A model generated the notes under the pieces. The model worked only from the letters and a program-made list of their open reading frames with translations, ran no database searches and was not told the origin of the DNA. A program made the translations under genes and the position numbers. Below, piece by piece: positions 50,566 to 58,819 of a DNA stretch of 64,000 nt. This DNA comes from Saccharothrix sp. NRRL B-16348 (GTDB lineage Bacteria > Actinomycetota > Actinomycetes > Mycobacteriales > Pseudonocardiaceae), in contig NZ_LGED01000169.1 in assembly GCF_001280085.1 (NCBI RefSeq), forward strand, positions 43,183-107,182, written 5' to 3'. How positions within the stretch are numbered: the first letter of the stretch is position 1; every line of letters begins with the position of its first letter.

Positions 50566-51222
50566 TCAGGTGTCGGCGAGACCCGCTTCGTAGCCCGCGA
50601 TCACCAGTTGGGCCCGGTCCCGGGCGGCCAGTTTCGCCATGAGGTGCCCGATGTGCGTCTTGACCGTGTGGCGGCTCAGGTGCAGGGTCTGCTCGATCTC
50701 GGTGTTGGACAGCCCCCGGGTGATCAGGTGGAGCACTTCCCGCTCGCGCGGGGTCACGCGGTCGAGCGTCCGTCGGGCGCGGGGCGGCGTGGGGGTGCGG
50801 AGGAAGTCCGCGATGAGCCTGCGGGTGACGGTGGGCGCGAGCAGCGCCTCGCCGGCCGCGACCGTCCTGATGGCGTCGAGCAGCCGGTGCGGCGGGACGT
50901 CCTTGAGCAGGAACCCGCTGGCTCCCGCGCGCAACGTCTCGTACACGACGCCGTCGAGGTCGAACGTGGTGAGGATGAGGACCTTGGGCGGGTCCGGCAG
51001 CGCGGTGATGAGCCGGGTGGCGGCGACGCCGTCCAGGTCGGGCATCCGGACGTCGACCACCGCGACGTCCGGCCGGTGCCGGGCGGCCAGGGCGCACGCC
51101 TCCCGGCCGGTGCCCGCCTCCGCGACCACCTCCACGCCGGGATCCGCGTCCACCAGCAGCCGGATCGTGCCGAGGAACATCGGCTCGTCGTCGGCGAGCA
51201 GCACGCGGATCGGCTCACCCAC
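50566..51222 (-). CDS. NarL/LuxR-type response regulator
   Basis: A 218-residue response regulator. The receiver has acidic DDE (residues 11-13), phosphoacceptor Asp in VAVVDVRMPDLDG, the conserved Thr in ILTTFD and Lys in FLLKDV. The C-terminal LuxR helix-turn-helix is LTPREREVLHLI-like (VTPREREVLHLITRGLSNTEIEQTLHLSRHTVKTHIGHLMAKL). GTG start at 51222. It overlaps the histidine kinase gene by 8 bp and is its cognate partner. Confidence 0.94.
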   Translation of the reverse strand: MGEPIRVLLADDEPMFLGTIRLLVDADPGVEVVAEAGTGREACALAARHRPDVAVVDVRMPDLDGVAATRLITALPDPPKVLILTTFDLDGVVYETLRAGASGFLLKDVPPHRLLDAIRTVAAGEALLAPTVTRRLIADFLRTPTPPRARRTLDRVTPREREVLHLITRGLSNTEIEQTLHLSRHTVKTHIGHLMAKLAARDRAQLVIAGYEAGLADT

Positions 51223-52330
51223 GGTGGGCCCCGGTGTCGAACGGGAGCGTGGCGCGGACCGCGAACCCGCCGTCCGGGGCGGGGCCGGCGTGCAGGGTGC
51301 CGCCGTGCAGCGCGACCCGTTCCCGCATGCCGAGCAGCCCGTGGCCGTCGGCGTCGGACGTGGCCGCGCCCTCGTCGACGACGGAGATGACGAGCCTGCC
51401 GGGCTCGACGGACGTGACCAGGTGGCACCGGGGCGGCCGGGCGTGACGCCGCACGTTGGTCAACGCCTCCTGCACGATGCGGTAGGCCGAGATCCGCACC
51501 GCCGCCGGCGCCCCGGACAGGTCGGCCTGCTCGGTGGTCACGGTGACGCCGGCCGATCTCGCGTCGTCGACCAGCCGGTCCAGCCCGGCGGGGGCGGACG
51601 GTGCGCGCAGCCCGCCGAGCACGGTCCGGACGTCCGCCAGCGCCGACCGGCTGACCTGCTCGATGCCGCGCAGCGCCGCCTCCCGCTCGTCGGGGCGCGT
51701 GCCCGCCACGTGGTTGGCGACCGCGGCCTTCATGGCGATCAGGCTGAGGTTGTGCCCGACCACGTCGTGGATGTCACGGGCGATGCGCAACCGTTCCTCG
51801 GCGACCGCCCGCGCGGTGCGCGACTCGGCCAGCTCGGCGCTGTGCCGCCGGCGCGTGCGCACGGCCGCGGCCACCGCCCACGCCCCGGTCAGGACCACCG
51901 CGCTGAACAGCAAGGTGGACCAGGGGTTCGTGGCGAACGACTCCGTGCCCGCCGGCGCCGGGACGAGCGGCAGACCCGGCACGGTCGCCACCGCGACACC
52001 GGCCGCACCCACGCACGCCAGCGCCGCGCCCAGACCCACCGCACCCGACCGGGACGACGACACCACGACCGGGTAGAGCGCCAGCGCGATGGCCGCCAGC
52101 GTCGACTCGTTCCCGGTGCCGACGACGATCGCCGCCGCGCCGACCGGCAGCACGGTGGCGAGCACGGCGGTGGGCCGGACCCGGCGGACGGCGAGCGGAA
52201 GCGCCAGCGCCGCGCCCGTGACCACGGCGAACACGTCGACCGCCGGCGCGCGCAGCACGGCCCACACCAGCACCACGCCCGCGGCCACCACGTCCGCCAC
52301 CAGCAGCCCCTTCGGGCCGAATCGCACCAT
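51215..52330 (-). CDS. Sensor histidine kinase, NarX/DesK type
   Basis: A 371-residue kinase. Residues about 8-165 hold four to five transmembrane helices with short loops. Then comes the HisKA_3 dimerisation helix with phospho-acceptor His in ARDIHDVVGHNLSLIAM, and the ATPase domain RISAYRIVQEALTNVRRHA (N box) and GHGLLGMRERVALHGG (G box). It likely senses membrane or wall state, given no extracellular domain. The ATG at 52330 lies 84 bp from the divergent serine hydrolase gene, a probable target. Confidence 0.92.
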   Translation of the reverse strand: MVRFGPKGLLVADVVAAGVVLVWAVLRAPAVDVFAVVTGAALALPLAVRRVRPTAVLATVLPVGAAAIVVGTGNESTLAAIALALYPVVVSSSRSGAVGLGAALACVGAAGVAVATVPGLPLVPAPAGTESFATNPWSTLLFSAVVLTGAWAVAAAVRTRRRHSAELAESRTARAVAEERLRIARDIHDVVGHNLSLIAMKAAVANHVAGTRPDEREAALRGIEQVSRSALADVRTVLGGLRAPSAPAGLDRLVDDARSAGVTVTTEQADLSGAPAAVRISAYRIVQEALTNVRRHARPPRCHLVTSVEPGRLVISVVDEGAATSDADGHGLLGMRERVALHGGTLHAGPAPDGGFAVRATLPFDTGAHRG

Positions 52331-52414
52331 GGTGGCACCGTAACCGGGCGGCGACCGGGACAACTCGGACCACGGTCTGATGGCACGGGACCGGAACGCT
52401 CCGAGACTGCTGGG

Positions 52415-53857
52415 GTGTTCACCTCGATCCTGTCCGCCCTGATCGTCTCCGCCGTGTCCCTCGGCCCCACCACCCCGCCGCCACCCGTCGTCGACGCCGC
52501 CGCCATCGACGCGGTCGTGCGGCAGTACCGGGAGCAGACCGCGCTGCCGGGTGTCGCGGTGGCCGTCACCCGCGGCACCACCGTCGTGCACACCGCCGGG
52601 TACGGCCGCACCCCCGACGGCGACGCCGTCACCGAGCACACCACCATGGCCGCCGCGTCGGTGAGCAAGTCGTTCACGGCGTTGGCGGTGCTGCGGCTCG
52701 TGGAGGACGGCCGGATCGGGCTCGACGACCCGGTGCGCGCGCACCTGCCCGAGTTCACGATGGCCGACCCGCGTGCGGCCGACATCACCGTGCGGATGCT
52801 GCTCGACCAGACCTCGGGCCTGTCGGACACCACGCACCGGTCGTTCAGCGGCCCACCGGTGCACACCCTGGCCGAGGCCGTCGCGGCGATGCGCGACTCC
52901 ACGCTCGCCGCCGCACCCGGCACGCGGTGGGAGTACCACAACCCGAACTTCCAGGTCGCCGCACGGCTGGTCGAGGTCGTCAGCGGCCTGTCGTTCGCCG
53001 ACCACCTGCGCCGCCACGTGTTCGAACCGCTCGGCATGGCCGACAGCCGCACCGCCGACACCGCGCGTGACCTGCCACCGAGCGCCGAGGGACACCTCAA
53101 GGTCCTCGGCACGGCCGTGGCGCTGCCCGAACCGCCGGCGTTCGGCAACGGCTCCGGCGGCGTGCTCACCTCCGCCCACGACCTGGCGGCGTGGCTGATC
53201 GCGCAGAACAACGGCGGGCGCGGACCCGACGGCACGGCGATCGCCACCCCGGACAGCATCACCGCGACGCACACGCCGTCCGCCGTGTCGGGGTCCTACG
53301 GCCTCGGCTGGTTCGTGGGCGTCACGGCCGCCGGCGCGCCGCTGGTCGACCACGGCGGCGACCTGTTCACCTCGACCGCCTACCAGGCGCTGCTGCCCGG
53401 AACCGGCCACGGCATCGCCGTCCTGGCCAACACCGGGATGCAGTACGGCGACGCCCAGGCGATCGGCGCGCGCCTGGTCGCGTTGGTCGAAGGCAGGCAG
53501 CTCCCGCCCGTGGACGACCCGTCCGCCGTCGTAGACGCGGTGCTGCTCGTGCTCGCCCTGGCCGTCCTGGCGCTGACCGGACGCGGTGTGGTCCGGTCGC
53601 GACGGTGGGCCGCCCGCCGACCGTCGATCCCGTGGGCGGTGGCGCGCCTGGTCCCACTGGCGCTGCCGCTCGTGCTCGCGGTCACCGTCCACCGCGTCGT
53701 CGGTTTCCTGTACCGGGGGCGTGACGTGGCGTGGCTCCAGGTGCCGTACCTGTACCCGACGTTCATGGTCGCGCTGGTGGTGGCGGCGCTGGGCGGCGTC
53801 GCCGTGCTCGCGGCGAGGATCGTCGCGCTCGTCGGACGTCGGCGATCCGCCGGGTGA
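52415..53857 (+). CDS. Class C beta-lactamase/PBP4*-like serine hydrolase with membrane tail
   Basis: A 480-residue enzyme. A signal peptide (VFTSILSALIVSAVSLG) precedes a class C fold: nucleophile motif AASVSKSF (SxxK), YHN in WEYHNPNFQVAARLVE (YxN) and HGG in LVDHGGDLF in place of KTG. Three hydrophobic helices follow from about residue 365 (AVLLVLALAVLALTG, WAVARLVPLALPLVLAVTV, FMVALVVAALGGVAVLAARIVAL). It likely cleaves D-amino-acid peptides or esters at the cell surface. GTG start at 52415, with no clear ribosome site and possibly leaderless. It may be controlled by the divergent two-component system. Confidence 0.85.
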   Translation: MFTSILSALIVSAVSLGPTTPPPPVVDAAAIDAVVRQYREQTALPGVAVAVTRGTTVVHTAGYGRTPDGDAVTEHTTMAAASVSKSFTALAVLRLVEDGRIGLDDPVRAHLPEFTMADPRAADITVRMLLDQTSGLSDTTHRSFSGPPVHTLAEAVAAMRDSTLAAAPGTRWEYHNPNFQVAARLVEVVSGLSFADHLRRHVFEPLGMADSRTADTARDLPPSAEGHLKVLGTAVALPEPPAFGNGSGGVLTSAHDLAAWLIAQNNGGRGPDGTAIATPDSITATHTPSAVSGSYGLGWFVGVTAAGAPLVDHGGDLFTSTAYQALLPGTGHGIAVLANTGMQYGDAQAIGARLVALVEGRQLPPVDDPSAVVDAVLLVLALAVLALTGRGVVRSRRWAARRPSIPWAVARLVPLALPLVLAVTVHRVVGFLYRGRDVAWLQVPYLYPTFMVALVVAALGGVAVLAARIVALVGRRRSAG

Positions 53858-53904
53858 CGGCGTGCGGACCCGGGCGTTCCGCGGCGGGAACGCCCGGGTC
53901 CACG

Positions 53905-54123
53905 TCAGCCGCCCGCGCCGGCCGGCGGGTCGTCCCCGGCCGGGCCGTCGGAGTCGTCCAGGCCGTCCGGATCGTCCGCTTCGGACTCCGGATCGGACTC
54001 CGGATCGGCGGACCGCCGCACCCAGCCGATCGTGTCCGGCTCGGGCCACCACCCGGTCGGCACCGGAAGGGTCGGCGCAGACCGGTCCGGCACCGGGGGT
54101 TCAGCGATCGGTTCGCATTCCAC
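53905..54123 (-). CDS. Small acidic protein of unknown function
   Basis: A 72-residue protein without a signal peptide. The first half contains tryptophans (TGWWPEPDTIGWVRR); the second half is a disordered Asp/Glu/Ser/Gly tail (PESDPESEADDPDGLDDSDG). The GTG at 54123 is well placed behind GGGAGGTGATGA. It is divergent from the small secreted protein at 54334 across a shared palindrome. No family recognised. Confidence 0.5.
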   Translation of the reverse strand: MECEPIAEPPVPDRSAPTLPVPTGWWPEPDTIGWVRRSADPESDPESEADDPDGLDDSDGPAGDDPPAGAGG

Positions 54124-54197
54124 TCATCACCTCCCGACGTCGAGCACTTGCGCACCCGACGCTAGGGACGCGCCGCGATCCGCACACCGGTCGGCTC

Positions 54198-54235
54198 CGG
54201 CCAACGGCCGCTCCAGGCCACACCGGCTGACCTAT
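54198..54235. promoter_or_regulatory. Shared promoter element A: CGGCCAACGGCCG then CCTAT
   Basis: Palindrome CGGCCAACGGCCG (54198-54210), 20 nt, then CCTAT (54231-54235). The same layout occurs at 55562-55598. It lies between the divergent small-protein genes, 99 bp before the start at 54334 and 75 bp before the start at 54123. It is a candidate binding site for the LuxR-type regulator at 54548. Confidence 0.5.
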
Positions 54236-54333
54236 TGCGGACGGTGGCCGGACCCGCCACTGCCGCGGACCGCGCGAACGGGTCAGGATTTGGCCCGAGC
54301 AGGTCGGGGGACCAGCATCGACCAGGAGGAACA

Positions 54334-54543
54334 ATGTCCAAGCGCGTCATCGGCGCCGTACTCGCCGCGGTCTTCGCCGCCACTCTCGGCGCCGCCACCC
54401 TGGGCGCCGCCGTGAGCACCGCGGCCACGAACACCCCCGTGGTGGTCGCGACCGACCCGGCCGACCCCACCGACCCGCCGGACCCGTGCGCGGACCCGCG
54501 ACTGCCCTGCGACGACTACGGCTGGACCAACCCGGGCGAGTGA
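54334..54543 (+). CDS. Small secreted peptide
   Basis: A 69-residue precursor with an excellent signal sequence (MSKRVIGAVLAAVFAATLGA, cleavage near STAATN), leaving about 35 residues rich in Asp and Pro with two cysteines (PPDPCADPRLPCDDYGWTN) that could form a loop. Nothing matches a known peptide family. AGGAGG is seven nt before the ATG. It ends 4 bp before the stop of the LuxR gene on the opposite strand. Its size, secretion and regulator-linked position suit a signal peptide or a small wall-associated protein. Confidence 0.7.
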   Translation: MSKRVIGAVLAAVFAATLGAATLGAAVSTAATNTPVVVATDPADPTDPPDPCADPRLPCDDYGWTNPGE

Positions 54544-54547
54544 AGCG

Positions 54548-55504
54548 TCAGTTCAGCCAACCCAACCGGGTGGCCGCGTACACCGCGGCCACCCGGTTGT
54601 CCGCTTGCAGGGCCTCCAACAGCCCCGAGACGTACCGGCGGACCGTGCGTTCGCTGATCTTCATGTGCCGGGCGATGGCGCCGTCGGTCATGCCCGTGGC
54701 CAGCAGGTCCAGCACTTTCGCCTGGGTCGGGGTGAGCCCGTTGCGCGAACCGGTCTCCTGCGCGCCCACCGGCACCGCCTGGCTCCACACCAGCTCGAAC
54801 AGCATCCGCAGCGCGGCGATGATCGTCGGCGTCCGGATCAGCAGCGCGCCCTCCATGCCGGTGGGGTCCAGCGGCACCAGCGCCGAGTGCCGGTCGGCGA
54901 TCACCATCTTCATGGGCAGCTCCGGCACCGCGCGCATCTGCCAGCCCGCCTTGATGTTGCCCTCGACCATGTCGCGGGAGCTCTCGAACTCCAGCACCGC
55001 GCGTTCGCACACGTTGCGCAGCACGACGCCGCGCTCGGCCACCACGGCGGGCAGCGTCATCACGGTCTGCGCGCTCGGCGCCTTGCGGAAGTGCCGCGTG
55101 GAGAACGTCACGAACTCCTCCCGCGCGGACAGGCACAGCTCGAACGAGATCTGCCCGATGCGCTGCGGATCGGTGAGGATCTCGATGTCGGCGGTGTCGC
55201 CGGAGGAGTTCGCCATCCGGTAGGCGGCCTGCAGCACGTCGAGCTGGTGCCGTGCCGCCACGATCGCCCGCTGCTGGTCGAGCACCTGCTGCTGCGCGGC
55301 GAGGATGGCGTGGTCGACCGCGCGCACCGGCTCGACCGGCGCGATGGTCGGGTCGCCGCGGTAGTCGCGGCGGACGAATCCCTTCTCGAACAGCTCGGCC
55401 ATGTCCGCGCCGTCCGCCCGCGGGTCGTCGACGGCGATCGGCCCGCCGCGCACCAACGAGTCGTACAGCGCGCCCGCGCCCATGGAAAGCAGCCCTTCGA
55501 GCAT
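54548..55504 (-). CDS. LuxR-type regulator with N-terminal TrmB/PLD-like domain
   Basis: A 318-residue regulator. The C-terminal LuxR helix-turn-helix is LTPTQAKVLDLLATGMTDGAIARHMKISERTVRRYVSGLLEAL. The middle region (about 110-230) resembles the TrmB/phospholipase-D-like sensor domain of actinobacterial orphan LuxR proteins (IGQISFELCLSAREEFVTFSTRHF, SSRDMVEGNIKAGWQMRAVPELPMKMVIAD). An N-terminal segment is helical. The ATG at 55504 is used; TTG at 55528 is less likely. Palindromes lie on both flanks, suggesting control of the adjacent secreted genes. Confidence 0.8.
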   Translation of the reverse strand: MLEGLLSMGAGALYDSLVRGGPIAVDDPRADGADMAELFEKGFVRRDYRGDPTIAPVEPVRAVDHAILAAQQQVLDQQRAIVAARHQLDVLQAAYRMANSSGDTADIEILTDPQRIGQISFELCLSAREEFVTFSTRHFRKAPSAQTVMTLPAVVAERGVVLRNVCERAVLEFESSRDMVEGNIKAGWQMRAVPELPMKMVIADRHSALVPLDPTGMEGALLIRTPTIIAALRMLFELVWSQAVPVGAQETGSRNGLTPTQAKVLDLLATGMTDGAIARHMKISERTVRRYVSGLLEALQADNRVAAVYAATRLGWLN

Positions 55505-55561
55505 GTCCCACCCCCGGGTTCTCCCCAAACCGGAGCACCAGCGTACGGACGTGTCCAGTCG

Positions 55562-55598
55562 CGGCCAATGGCCGATCTGCCACCTACGCGCGGCCTAT
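55562..55598. promoter_or_regulatory. Shared promoter element B: CGGCCAATGGCCG then CCTAT
   Basis: Palindrome CGGCCAATGGCCG (55562-55574), 19 nt, then CCTAT (55594-55598). It differs from element A in one base of the palindrome and one base of spacing, and both have GCCAC just after the palindrome. It lies between the LuxR gene and the first lectin-hydrolase gene (start 55648). Confidence 0.5.
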
Positions 55599-55647
55599 CC
55601 CGAGACCCAGGCTCGTAGTCGACCAGCCACGACGGAAAGGCACGACG

Positions 55648-57144
55648 ATGAGACTCGACCAGCGAGCGGCCAGGCTGCTGCTCTCGGTGGTGATCGCGGC
55701 CGGTGCGCTCGGCGGCGGCGTGGCCACCGCCGCGCCGTCGGCGGACCCGACCGGCGGCGAGGGGCAGCGCGCCGCCGTCGCCGGCTACCGGGCCGGGCCC
55801 GACACGCCCACCACCACCGTCACGTCGACCGACGCGTCCGGCACGGCCGTGACCGCCGCGGTCGCCACACCGCCCATGACCAGGTCGGAGATCATCGCCC
55901 GGGCCCGGACGTGGACGACCGCCGGCGTGCCCTACAGCCAGACCGACTACCACGGCGGGTACCGCACCGACTGCTCCGGCTTCGTGTCGATGGCGTGGCA
56001 GCTCAGCGAGTCGCTGACCACCCGCAACCTGGACCAGGTGGCGCACCGCGTCGACAAGGACGACCTCAAGCCGGGCGACATCCTGCTCAGCTACGACAAC
56101 CACGTGGTGATCTTCGAGAAGTGGGCCGACGCCGCGCGCACCGAGTACTACGAGTTCGAGCAGACCCCGCCGCGGGCCGTCTACCGGAAGATCCCGTACC
56201 CGTACTACAGCGGCACCTACCTGCCGTACCGCTACGACAACGTCATCGAGGACGACGGTCAGACCACCGCGCTGCCCGGCCTGTCGACCATCTCCCGGGC
56301 CGCCGGCGACCTCGACGTGTTCGCCGCGACCTCGGACGGTCACCTCAAGCACCGCAACATGAACGACGGCGTGTGGGGCTGCTGGGCCACCCTGCCGTAC
56401 AACGCGAAGATCAAGGGCGACCCGGCGGCGATCTACTCGGCCGGCCGGATCGACGTGTTCGCCCAGGGTATCGACAACCGGCTGAAGAAGATCACCTGGA
56501 CCTCCACGTTCGGGTGGTACCAGTGGGCCGACATGGGCGAGTACGTCGTCACGTCCTCGCCGGCGGTGACCAGCCGTTCGGCGACGGGCATCGACGTGTT
56601 CGCGAAGAACGGGGCCAACAAGATCGTCTACCGGCACTACGACACCGCGCAGGGCTGGACCACGAACTGGTCCAACATCGGGCTGAACGCCTCGACCGTC
56701 ACCGCCTCCGGCGCACCCGCGGCCGTGGCCAACGCCGACGGCAGCCGCATGAACGTCTTCGCCCGCGCCACGGACGGCAGCCTGCTGTCGCTGATGTGGA
56801 CGCGCGACGCCGGCTGGTACAGCTGGGCCGACCGCGGCGGCAACTTCACCGGCCGCCCCGCGGCCTCCACCCGCGGCGGCGACGGCGTGGACGTCTTCCT
56901 GCGCGACCACGACAACAGCTTCGTCCACCGCTACAGCCCCAACGGCGCGGACTGGACCACGTACCCGGCCAGTGACTTCGGCGGGTACATCCTCACCAGC
57001 CCGACCGCCGTCTCGATGAGCGGCCAGCGGATCGACGTGTTCACCCGCAACAGCAACGCCGACCTGATCCGCAAGACCTGGACCAGCACGAACAGCTGGT
57101 ACGACTGGGCAGGCCACGGCGCGGTCGGCGCACCCGCCTGCTGA
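55648..57144 (+). CDS. Secreted NlpC/P60-like hydrolase with six-bladed PLL lectin domain
   Basis: A 498-residue protein. Signal peptide (about 1-29, ending ATAAP), linker, then an NlpC/P60/CHAP-like domain with Cys109 in RTDCSGFVSMAWQ and His152 in YDNHVVIFEKW. From about residue 210 to the end, six repeats of about 48 residues each carry DVFA-like strands and W-x-x-W motifs, matching PLL-type beta-propeller lectins. It should cleave peptidoglycan-like peptide or an amide while the lectin binds sugar. ATG at 55648 with GGAAAGG. The lectin half is nearly repeated in the next gene. Confidence 0.82.
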   Translation: MRLDQRAARLLLSVVIAAGALGGGVATAAPSADPTGGEGQRAAVAGYRAGPDTPTTTVTSTDASGTAVTAAVATPPMTRSEIIARARTWTTAGVPYSQTDYHGGYRTDCSGFVSMAWQLSESLTTRNLDQVAHRVDKDDLKPGDILLSYDNHVVIFEKWADAARTEYYEFEQTPPRAVYRKIPYPYYSGTYLPYRYDNVIEDDGQTTALPGLSTISRAAGDLDVFAATSDGHLKHRNMNDGVWGCWATLPYNAKIKGDPAAIYSAGRIDVFAQGIDNRLKKITWTSTFGWYQWADMGEYVVTSSPAVTSRSATGIDVFAKNGANKIVYRHYDTAQGWTTNWSNIGLNASTVTASGAPAAVANADGSRMNVFARATDGSLLSLMWTRDAGWYSWADRGGNFTGRPAASTRGGDGVDVFLRDHDNSFVHRYSPNGADWTTYPASDFGGYILTSPTAVSMSGQRIDVFTRNSNADLIRKTWTSTNSWYDWAGHGAVGAPAC

Positions 57145-57155
57145 TCGACGCGAAG

Positions 57156-57180
57156 GGCGGCCGGACCTCTCCCGGCCGCC
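57156..57180. terminator. Hairpin after the first lectin-hydrolase gene
   Basis: Perfect 9-bp arms GGCGGCCGG (57156-57164) and CCGGCCGCC (57172-57180), 7-nt loop, then TTCCCCCCTC. It lies 12 bp after the stop, so the second lectin gene may have its own promoter or depend on readthrough. Confidence 0.65.
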
Positions 57181-57250
57181 TTCCCCCCTCCCCGCAGCCC
57201 CTCCCGCAGTCCACCCCGCGGCACCCGTGTGCCCGAACCAGGAGCATCCC

Positions 57251-58729
57251 GTGAAACTCGCCGTGAGCCGGACGCTGTCCGCCGTCCTCGCCGCCGTGGC
57301 CCTGAGCGCGGGCCTGACCGTGCTCGGCGCGAACCCGCCCGCAGCGGTCGCCGACGACATCCGGGCCTGCGACCCCGGCGGCACGACCTCGCAGGACGTC
57401 ACGATCGGGCAGCAGCTCAACGCGCAGCTCGGCTCGGACATGAGAGGCAACATGGACGCCTACGAGACGTCCTGCGCCCGGATGGTCGTGCAGGCGGTGA
57501 AGGCGCGTGGCCTGTCGTCGAGAGCCGCGGCGATCGCCATCGCGACCGTGATCGTCGAATCGCACCTGCGCAACGTCAACTACGGCGACCGCGACAGCCT
57601 CGGCCTCTACCAGCAGCGCGACAGCTGGGGCACGGCCGCGCAGCGGTTGCACCCGCCGACCGCGACGAACAGCTTCCTCGACGTGATGCAGCAGTTATAC
57701 CCGAACGGCTCGTGGGCGGCGGAACCGATCGGCGAGGTCGCGGCGGACGTGCAGCGGCCGGCCGCGGAGTACCGGTACCGGTACGGCGTGCAGGCCGCCG
57801 ACGCGCAGCTGATCGTCGCCGCGCTGTGGAACGCGGCGCCGGGCACCTCGACCACGCTGCCCGGCCTGTCGGCGATCTCGCGGGTGAACGGCGGGCTGGA
57901 CGTGTTCGCCGCGACGTCGGACGGTCACCTCAAGCACCGCAACATGTCGGCCGGCGTGTGGGGCTGCTGGGCCACGCTGCCGTACAACGCGAAGATCAAG
58001 GGCGACCCCGCCGCGATCTACACCAGCGGCCGGATCGACGTGTTCGCGCAGGGCATCGACAACCGGCTGAAGAAGATCACCTGGACGTCCACGTACGGCT
58101 GGTACCAGTGGGCCGACATGGGGGAGTACGTCGTCACCTCGTCACCCGCCGTGACCAGCCGGCACGCGACCGGGATCGACGTGTTCGCCAAGAACGGCGA
58201 GAACAAGATCGTCTATCGGCACTACGACACCGTGCAGGGCTGGACCACGAACTGGTCCAACATCGGGCTGAACGCGGCCACGGTCACCGCCACCAGCGCG
58301 CCGGCGGCGGTCGCCAACGCGGACGGCTCGCGCATGAACGTCTTCGCCCGCGCGAACGACGGCAGCCTCCTGTCGCTGATGTGGACGCGTGACGCCGGCT
58401 GGTACAGCTGGGCCGACCGGGGCGGCAACTTCACCGGCCGCCCGACCGCGTCGACCCGCGGCGGCGACGCCGTGGACATCTTCCTGCGCGACCACGACGA
58501 CAGCTTCGTCCACCGCTACAGCCCCGACGGCGCGGACTGGACGACCTACCCGGCGAGCGACTTCGGCGGCCACATCTTCACCAGCCCCACGGCGGTGTCG
58601 ATGAGCGGCCAGCGGATCGACGTGTTCACCCGCAACAGCAACGCGGACATGATCCGCAAGACCTGGACCGGCACGAACAGCTGGTACGACTGGGCGGGCC
58701 ACGGCGCGGTCGGCGCACCCGCCTGCTGA
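57251..58729 (+). CDS. Secreted lysozyme/lytic-transglycosylase-like protein with PLL lectin domain
   Basis: A 492-residue protein. Signal peptide (about 1-34, ending AAVADD), then a helical domain to about residue 195 with VESHLRNVNYGDRDSLGLYQQR, in which Glu103 and the GLYQQR block resemble the lysozyme-like/transglycosylase fold. Two cysteines precede it. From about residue 205, a six-bladed PLL lectin about nine-tenths identical by eye to that of the previous gene. So two different catalytic heads carry the same sugar-binding tail. GTG at 57251 with GGAG upstream. Confidence 0.8.
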   Translation: MKLAVSRTLSAVLAAVALSAGLTVLGANPPAAVADDIRACDPGGTTSQDVTIGQQLNAQLGSDMRGNMDAYETSCARMVVQAVKARGLSSRAAAIAIATVIVESHLRNVNYGDRDSLGLYQQRDSWGTAAQRLHPPTATNSFLDVMQQLYPNGSWAAEPIGEVAADVQRPAAEYRYRYGVQAADAQLIVAALWNAAPGTSTTLPGLSAISRVNGGLDVFAATSDGHLKHRNMSAGVWGCWATLPYNAKIKGDPAAIYTSGRIDVFAQGIDNRLKKITWTSTYGWYQWADMGEYVVTSSPAVTSRHATGIDVFAKNGENKIVYRHYDTVQGWTTNWSNIGLNAATVTATSAPAAVANADGSRMNVFARANDGSLLSLMWTRDAGWYSWADRGGNFTGRPTASTRGGDAVDIFLRDHDDSFVHRYSPDGADWTTYPASDFGGHIFTSPTAVSMSGQRIDVFTRNSNADMIRKTWTGTNSWYDWAGHGAVGAPAC

Positions 58730-58745
58730 CCGGCGCGTCCTCGGA

Positions 58746-58776
58746 GGTCCCGCCCGCCGCCACGGCGGGCGGGACC
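58746..58776. terminator. Terminator after the second lectin gene
   Basis: Perfect 13-bp stem, GGTCCCGCCCGCC (58746-58758) with GGCGGGCGGGACC (58764-58776), loop of 5 nt, 16 bp past the stop. Confidence 0.8.
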
Positions 58777-58819
58777 ACGCGCTGTGGCAGCCGACGCCCG
58801 GGCAAGCGATGATCTTCCC

